A stretch of DNA of 64,000 nucleotides from Atherix ibis (Eukaryota; Arthropoda; Insecta; Diptera; Athericidae), in contig OY282606.1 of NCBI GenBank assembly GCA_958298945.1, positions 43,847,920-43,911,919 of the forward strand, written 5' to 3'. The notes below the pieces were generated by a model, which ran no database searches, was not told where the DNA came from, and worked only from the letters and a program-made list of their open reading frames with translations. Positions 59,676 to 64,000 of the stretch are shown in pieces (the stretch's first letter is position 1; every line of letters starts with the position of its first letter). Made by a program: the position numbers and the translations under genes.

Positions 59676-60527
59676 TATAGGGTTTTCCAAAAAGAGTGAT
59701 ATGATTTCTAAGTGACGTTTCGGCCATTCGTAATATGTCATGATCTGTCTTTTTTTTCATTGTATTCAGTGATTTCATCATGGAGAGATATACGCAAGAA
59801 CAACGCTTACAAATTATTCAATTTTATTATCAAAATAATCGTTCTCCAATTGCAACTTTTCGTGCGCTCATTTTCATCTGAGTGGTGCGGTAAATAAACA
59901 AGACTGTCGATTCTAGTGCGAAGAAAATCCACAAATTATTCATGAACACCCATTACACGTACATTCACCTAAATTGACAGTTTGGTGTAGTTTTTGGTCT
60001 GGTGGAATCATCGGTCCGTACTTCTTTCGAAATGAAGCTGGTAACACCGTTACTGTCAATGGAGAGCGGTGTAGATCGATGATAACCAACTTTTTATGGC
60101 CGAAATTGGAAGAGAAGTTGATCTTGAAAACATCTGGTTCCAACAAGACGGGGCTACGTGCCACACAGCACGTGCAACAACCGAATTATTGCGAGAAAAG
60201 TTTGAAGATTCGATTATTTCAAGAAATTGTGACATTGAATGGCCTCCAAGAAGTTGTGATTTAACACCATTAGACTATTTATTGTGGGGTTATTTGAAGT
60301 TATTGGTCAATAAACAATACTCTCTTCAAGCTTTAGAAGTCAATATTGAACGTGCTATTCATTACATACGACTTGATTTAGTGGAAAAACTGCTCGAAAA
60401 TTGGGTTCATCGAATTCGTTCCTGTAAAAGAAGTCGTGTAGGCCATTTGAATGATGTTTTATTCTTAACAATTAATGTGTTTTTAAAAAAAAAAAAAATC
60501 ATATCACTCTTTTTAGAAAACCCTATA
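59676..60527 (+). mobile_element. DD41D (rosa-like) mariner, internally deleted copy
   Basis: The termini TAGGGTTTTCCAAAAAGAGTG (59678 on) and the complement of AGGGTTTTCTAAAAAGAGTG at 60525 are the same family as at 30.08-31.31 kb. TA lies at both ends. At about 0.85 kb it lacks about 0.4 kb of the transposase N-terminal half, including the first catalytic Asp. The second half is the best-preserved DD41D core in the window (FQQDGATCHTA to PLDYLLWG, 41 residues between the Asp residues). Confidence 0.87.
59780..60490 (+). pseudogene. DD41D transposase pseudogene, internally deleted
   Basis: ATG at 59780 gives MERYTQEQRLQIIQFYYQNN, then the frame breaks after ATFRA at the deletion. The C-terminal half resumes in several frames: CEENPQIIHEHPLHVHSPK, GGIIGPYFFRNEAGNTVTVN, FQQDGATCHTARATTELL and SCDLTPLDYLLWGYLK. 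It ends RSRVGHLNDVLF in the frame that is open from 60096. Gln at codon 6 here is a stop in the other copy. Confidence 0.83.
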
Positions 60528-62483
60528 GATGCTGATATTATGTTTTCCGCTTTGAAACGAAAAGAGTTCCATTAATTAAAAAAATATCAATGATACGAAA
60601 AAACAAAATTGTCTAAATTCGGCTATTAAAACCATCGTAATAGCAATTTTTTTCTGTAATTTTAATTGTTCTGTGTTAAACCGAAGTTCATATTAATATT
60701 CATGACGACACGTGTTAGATAACTAATTGTGTTAAAAAAGAAATTAATTTTACACATACACTTTTGGGTACGTATATACTAATAAGAGACCAAATATTCC
60801 CTTTGATAGACTTTCAACGAAAGGGTATATAAGTATGTGTATCGACTTCCATCCTTCAATTAAGAAAAAAAGAGAGAAAACAATTATATTGTATATCTTT
60901 ATTTTTATATATAAATTTACGTTTTCTGTAAATAATTATAGACAAAAAAAATCAACTAATACGAAATTAATAAAAAATCGTGTGGGCGAATTCACAAAAG
61001 AAAGTTTACGAACAAATGAGATCGTGTAAATGACGCCCTCACAATGGGGGGCAATTATCGACAACAATTTGGTATTCTTTTGATTCTATTTTTCACATCA
61101 ATTGTGCACCAACCATTTGTGATTGTTTGCGAATAAAATAAAAGTTACGCGAAAAAAATTCAATTTTTATCAAAGTCTAGAGTTTTTCTTATTCTTATGG
61201 ATGTTAATCGCCATTTTTAGAAACACATTAGTTTCCTTTAAATTTAGAATTAAAACAAATCACGTCGTTTTCTATTTGTGCAAAACTATTTCCTTCGGAT
61301 GGAAAAACAGGAAACAACATTTCCAGTTTATTAATGTTTAATGTGTGTCAGTTGTTGGCGGGATTTTTTTTTTCAAATTATTAAGACACGCGTCGTCACT
61401 CATCCCTTTCGCAAACAATAGTCTGAACAGTGTATGTGACGCGTGTAATGCAAGGACAATAGCGTGTCAGATTTAATCATAACATGGACGATGACAGTTG
61501 ACTGCCGATGACTTAGTGTAGAGTAGTAGCACCCTCGTAAGAATATGGTATGAATTTATTGCTATAGCGCGGCCGTTTTATAATAAAAGGGGGATATTGT
61601 CAACTTTATTTTATACCGTAATGGTTGCGGCATAGATAATTTCGAAAAAGCGTTAAACCAAAAAATTATTCTAAATTATCTTTAGTTATATCATTTCTGT
61701 ATTTAATATGCTAATTGAATGTGGGTTTACAACTTGTTTTGATGTTTTTTTTTGTTGGTACTTTTAGGTATATCCTCAATGATATTTTGTAAAACTTTTA
61801 TTGCACAATTTTATTATTTTAAAATATCCCGAAATTGCAAAGAAAATTCCCTCTAACACCCTATAACTTATTTTATCCGCAAAAATTTTTATCTCACAAT
61901 ACCCCAAAAACAGCCAAAATTTAACAAAAAAAATTATTTTTTAAATAGTAAAAATTATTATGTTTAAAAAGAATTTTTTCCTAGTCATTTCTATTAACAT
62001 TTTATCTGAAAGGGAAATTATTGTTAAGCATCAAAACAATTTATACCAATTGGCGAGAAATAAAAGGCACTTCGGCTATTAAAAACATTTTATTCTGTTA
62101 ATCAGGCTACTCAAAAAAATCAGGCTTTTTTCTGTTGAATAAAATATTGTAAAATAATTTTATAACTGGATTGTCGGTTAAAATGTTGGTAAAATTGTGG
62201 GCAATTTTTTTAAAATAATACTTCTTTTAAAAACATTTTCAATAATTTTTTCATACTCTCGAGGAAAAAAATAAATTTTTATCTTAAAATAATGCCAAAT
62301 TTGAGGATCAAAAACTTTCTTAGTTCTTAAACTTTTTCCTGTCGAAATAAAAATGAAATTTTTAATTTTTAGAAATAAAAATAAATTGTTTAAAATCGAG
62401 TTCTCTATGTCGAAATTTCGACGATCTCTTCCTTTTCTGTTTCTCTTACATTAGCTTGACTTTCCAATTTTAGTTTGTTTATA
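60528..62483. other. Intergenic region, no gene recognised
   Basis: AT-rich with a higher-complexity patch at 61380-61580 (ACGCGTCGTCACTC, GTGACGCGTG, GCGCGGCCG). GGGTATATAAG at about 60825 resembles a TATA box, but no convincing reading frame follows. Confidence 0.4.
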
Positions 62484-62485
62484 TA

Positions 62486-63760
62486 TTGGGTTGGTGCAAA
62501 AGTAATGACGTTTTTTTACATATACAATTAAACATTTTTTTTTAATTTGTATTATTTATATAATCAATTATATAATTTCCTTCCGTTCTTATAACCTCCT
62601 CCCATCTTTCTATCAACTTATTAATACCATTAGTGTAAAATTCCTTGGATTTTGATGCGAAATATGTAGAAAAGGATGTTTTTACCTGCTCTATTGTATC
62701 AAATTTTTTGTCATTTAAAAAATTTTGCAGTGATCGGAATAAATGAAAATCGGAAGGAGCAAGATCTGGAGAATACGGTGGATGCTTGATAACATGCCAA
62801 TTCAGCTTGTGTTGGGTCATCATAGCCACATGTGGTCGCGCGTTGTCGTGATGAAACACTACCCCTTTTCTGTTTACCAATTCTGGTCTATCCTTTTGAA
62901 GGACGATGTTCAATTTGGATAATTGCTGACAATATCGTTCTGCTGTAATTTTCTGATTGCATTCCAAGAGTTCAAAATACACAATACCCTTACAATCCCA
63001 CCAAACACAAAGCATAACTTTTTTTTGATGGATTTCGGCTTTCGAAGTTGTTAATGGGGCTTGTCCAGGTATAGCCCAATGTCTATTTCTTGTCACGTTG
63101 TTGTACACGACCCATTTCTCATGTCCCGTTACCAAACGATGCAAAAAAGGTTCATATTTTTGTCTCGCACTCAAAGCAACGCACGTTGAAACACGATCCA
63201 ATAAATTGGCAGCCGGCAATTGATGAGGTATCCAAACGTCGTACCGCGAAACCATCCCCATACGCTTCAAATGCCTTAATACGATTGTATGCTTGACTCC
63301 CATCATCGACGCGATCTCCCTGGGATTAAGACGTGGATTGGTGTCAATTATAACTTTTAACTTGTCCTCATCAGACTTCAATGGCCGCCCGGTACGTGGT
63401 TTATCAATTAGTGAAAAATCCCCAGATCGGAATTTTGTAAACCATCTTTGTGCCTGCCGAACTTTGATGACATCTGCTCCATACACTTTCAAATGTTTTT
63501 GGTTGCCACACTCGCGGTATTGTCTTTACGGAATTCATAAAGTAAATAATGACAGAAATGCACTTTATCGACCGACATTTTGAAAAAATACAAGGGCTCT
63601 TCACTGTACTCTGGCCAGGCCAAAACTGAATAGAAAGTTGAGGGAAAGCATCCTTTATATAATGCAATCATTTAAAAGAAGATACTATTCATCATTTCTG
63701 AAGAAAAAATTTTTTTACCTGGGATCATAAAAAACCGTCATAACTTTTGCACCAACCCAA
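62486..63760 (-). mobile_element. Cecropia-type mariner with TA target site
   Basis: Inverted repeats TTGGGTTGGTGCAAAAGTAA (62486 on) and its near-complement ending at 63760 have the GGTTGGTGCAAAAGT core typical of the cecropia subfamily (as in Hsmar1-type elements). TA flanks both sides (62484-62485, 63761-63762). The length is 1275 bp. It encodes a near-complete transposase on the minus strand with one frameshift and an active-site mutation. Confidence 0.92.
62542..63578 (-). pseudogene. Mariner (cecropia type) transposase with first Asp changed to His
   Basis: ATG at 63578 gives MSVDKVHFCHYLLYEFRKDN. A frameshift near 63500 moves to the long frame ending at 62542. It holds the HTH regions (AQRWFTKFRSGDFSLIDKPR, HTIVLRHLKRMG) and a YDVWIPHQL motif (for WVPHEL). 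The catalytic blocks are LVTGHEKWV (Asp replaced by His), FHHDNARPHV (second Asp) and YSPDLAPSDF (third Asp). The last two Asp residues are only 31 apart, because three residues are missing after KLN. The copy is therefore inactive despite its long open frame. Confidence 0.9.
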
Positions 63761-63762
63761 TA

Positions 63763-64000
63763 TAAGGTCCCTACGGTATGAGCTAGATGCTACGATACAG
63801 TGAAAAAATTATGAGAGCAGAATATCCTATCTCAACTTTCGAAGAGACCATTTGGCGATCTGTAAATGTGTGAGTTAGATGGAATCGGTATTTGTTACTT
63901 GGATGGACCAGTTATAGGATATTCGATTTTTTCCTCTGAAGAAATTAAACTTCGGAGCACCTCCTCAGCAATTGCAAGGCCATTCTTTGCTTCGGCATCT
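63763..64000 (-). other. Possible exon or element fragment at the window edge
   Basis: A minus-strand frame enters from the edge and runs about 34 codons (NGLAIAEEVLRSLISSEEKI, then YPITGPSK) to a stop that overlaps a possible GTAACA donor. Its composition is less AT-biased than noise. The product is not recognised. Confidence 0.25.

Noticed and set aside
60820..61029. TATA-like GGGTATATAAG followed by a 64-codon frame
   Set aside because: The ATG is only a few bases after the TATA element, which is too close for a normal transcript leader, and the product is lysine- and isoleucine-rich with no domain.
1..64000. CRISPR arrays, bacterial operons, tRNA or rRNA genes
   Set aside because: No regularly spaced direct repeats with unique spacers, no cloverleaf or conserved rRNA segments were noticed by eye, and the gene structure is eukaryotic. 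A tRNAscan or Rfam run would be needed to exclude small RNAs.

Overview
The window is AT-rich nuclear DNA of an insect, most likely a dipteran. Spliced genes have mostly short introns (about 60-120 bp), TATA/initiator promoters and AATAAA signals, and the gene products (Sec15, Rat1/XRN2, a shams-type xylosyltransferase, a TM2D3/almondex protein, a DM4/DM12 protein) have clear fly counterparts. No sequence search was possible, so the species is not named.

Layout: 1-26 kb has no host gene I can support and is dominated by transposon remains. These are a fossil Tc1/mariner copy (1.8-2.8 kb), an RTE-like LINE fragment next to a Tc1 element (4.9-7.4 kb), an I-like LINE (10.1-14.0 kb), an R1-like LINE fragment split by a mariner (14.2-16.0 kb), a second I-like LINE copy in inverted orientation (16.4-17.4 kb), jockey-like fragments (20.0 and 24.3 kb) and transposase tails (20.9 and 25.4 kb). 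From 26.8 to 36.9 kb lie three tandem, same-strand, four-exon genes for secreted proteins of the S28 serine carboxypeptidase fold. All three have lost the whole Ser-Asp-His triad. A MITE, a DD41D mariner and a mariner fossil sit between the first and second copies. From 40.7 to 56.9 kb is a compact block of ordinary genes: GXYLT/shams (-), Sec15 (+), a DM4/DM12 protein (+), a TMUB-like membrane ubiquitin-like protein (+), TM2D3/almondex (-) and Rat1/XRN2 (+). A Mos1-like mariner lies just after the Rat1 stop codon. The last 7 kb hold an octanucleotide-type minisatellite, two DD41D copies and a cecropia-type mariner.

The host genes do not form a pathway. They cover Notch glycosylation, exocytosis, membrane ubiquitin-like signalling, Notch/TM2D biology and RNA turnover. 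The most distinctive system is the S28 pseudo-peptidase array. Its members share a promoter layout (GATA-type box, TATA, start motif), and the third gene is a mosaic of the other two, shown by intron lengths of 118/108/74 bp against 106/62/74 and 118/108/96. The other theme is dense, layered Tc1/mariner history: at least five distinct lineages occur in 64 kb, with an inverted LINE pair that could fold into a long hairpin.
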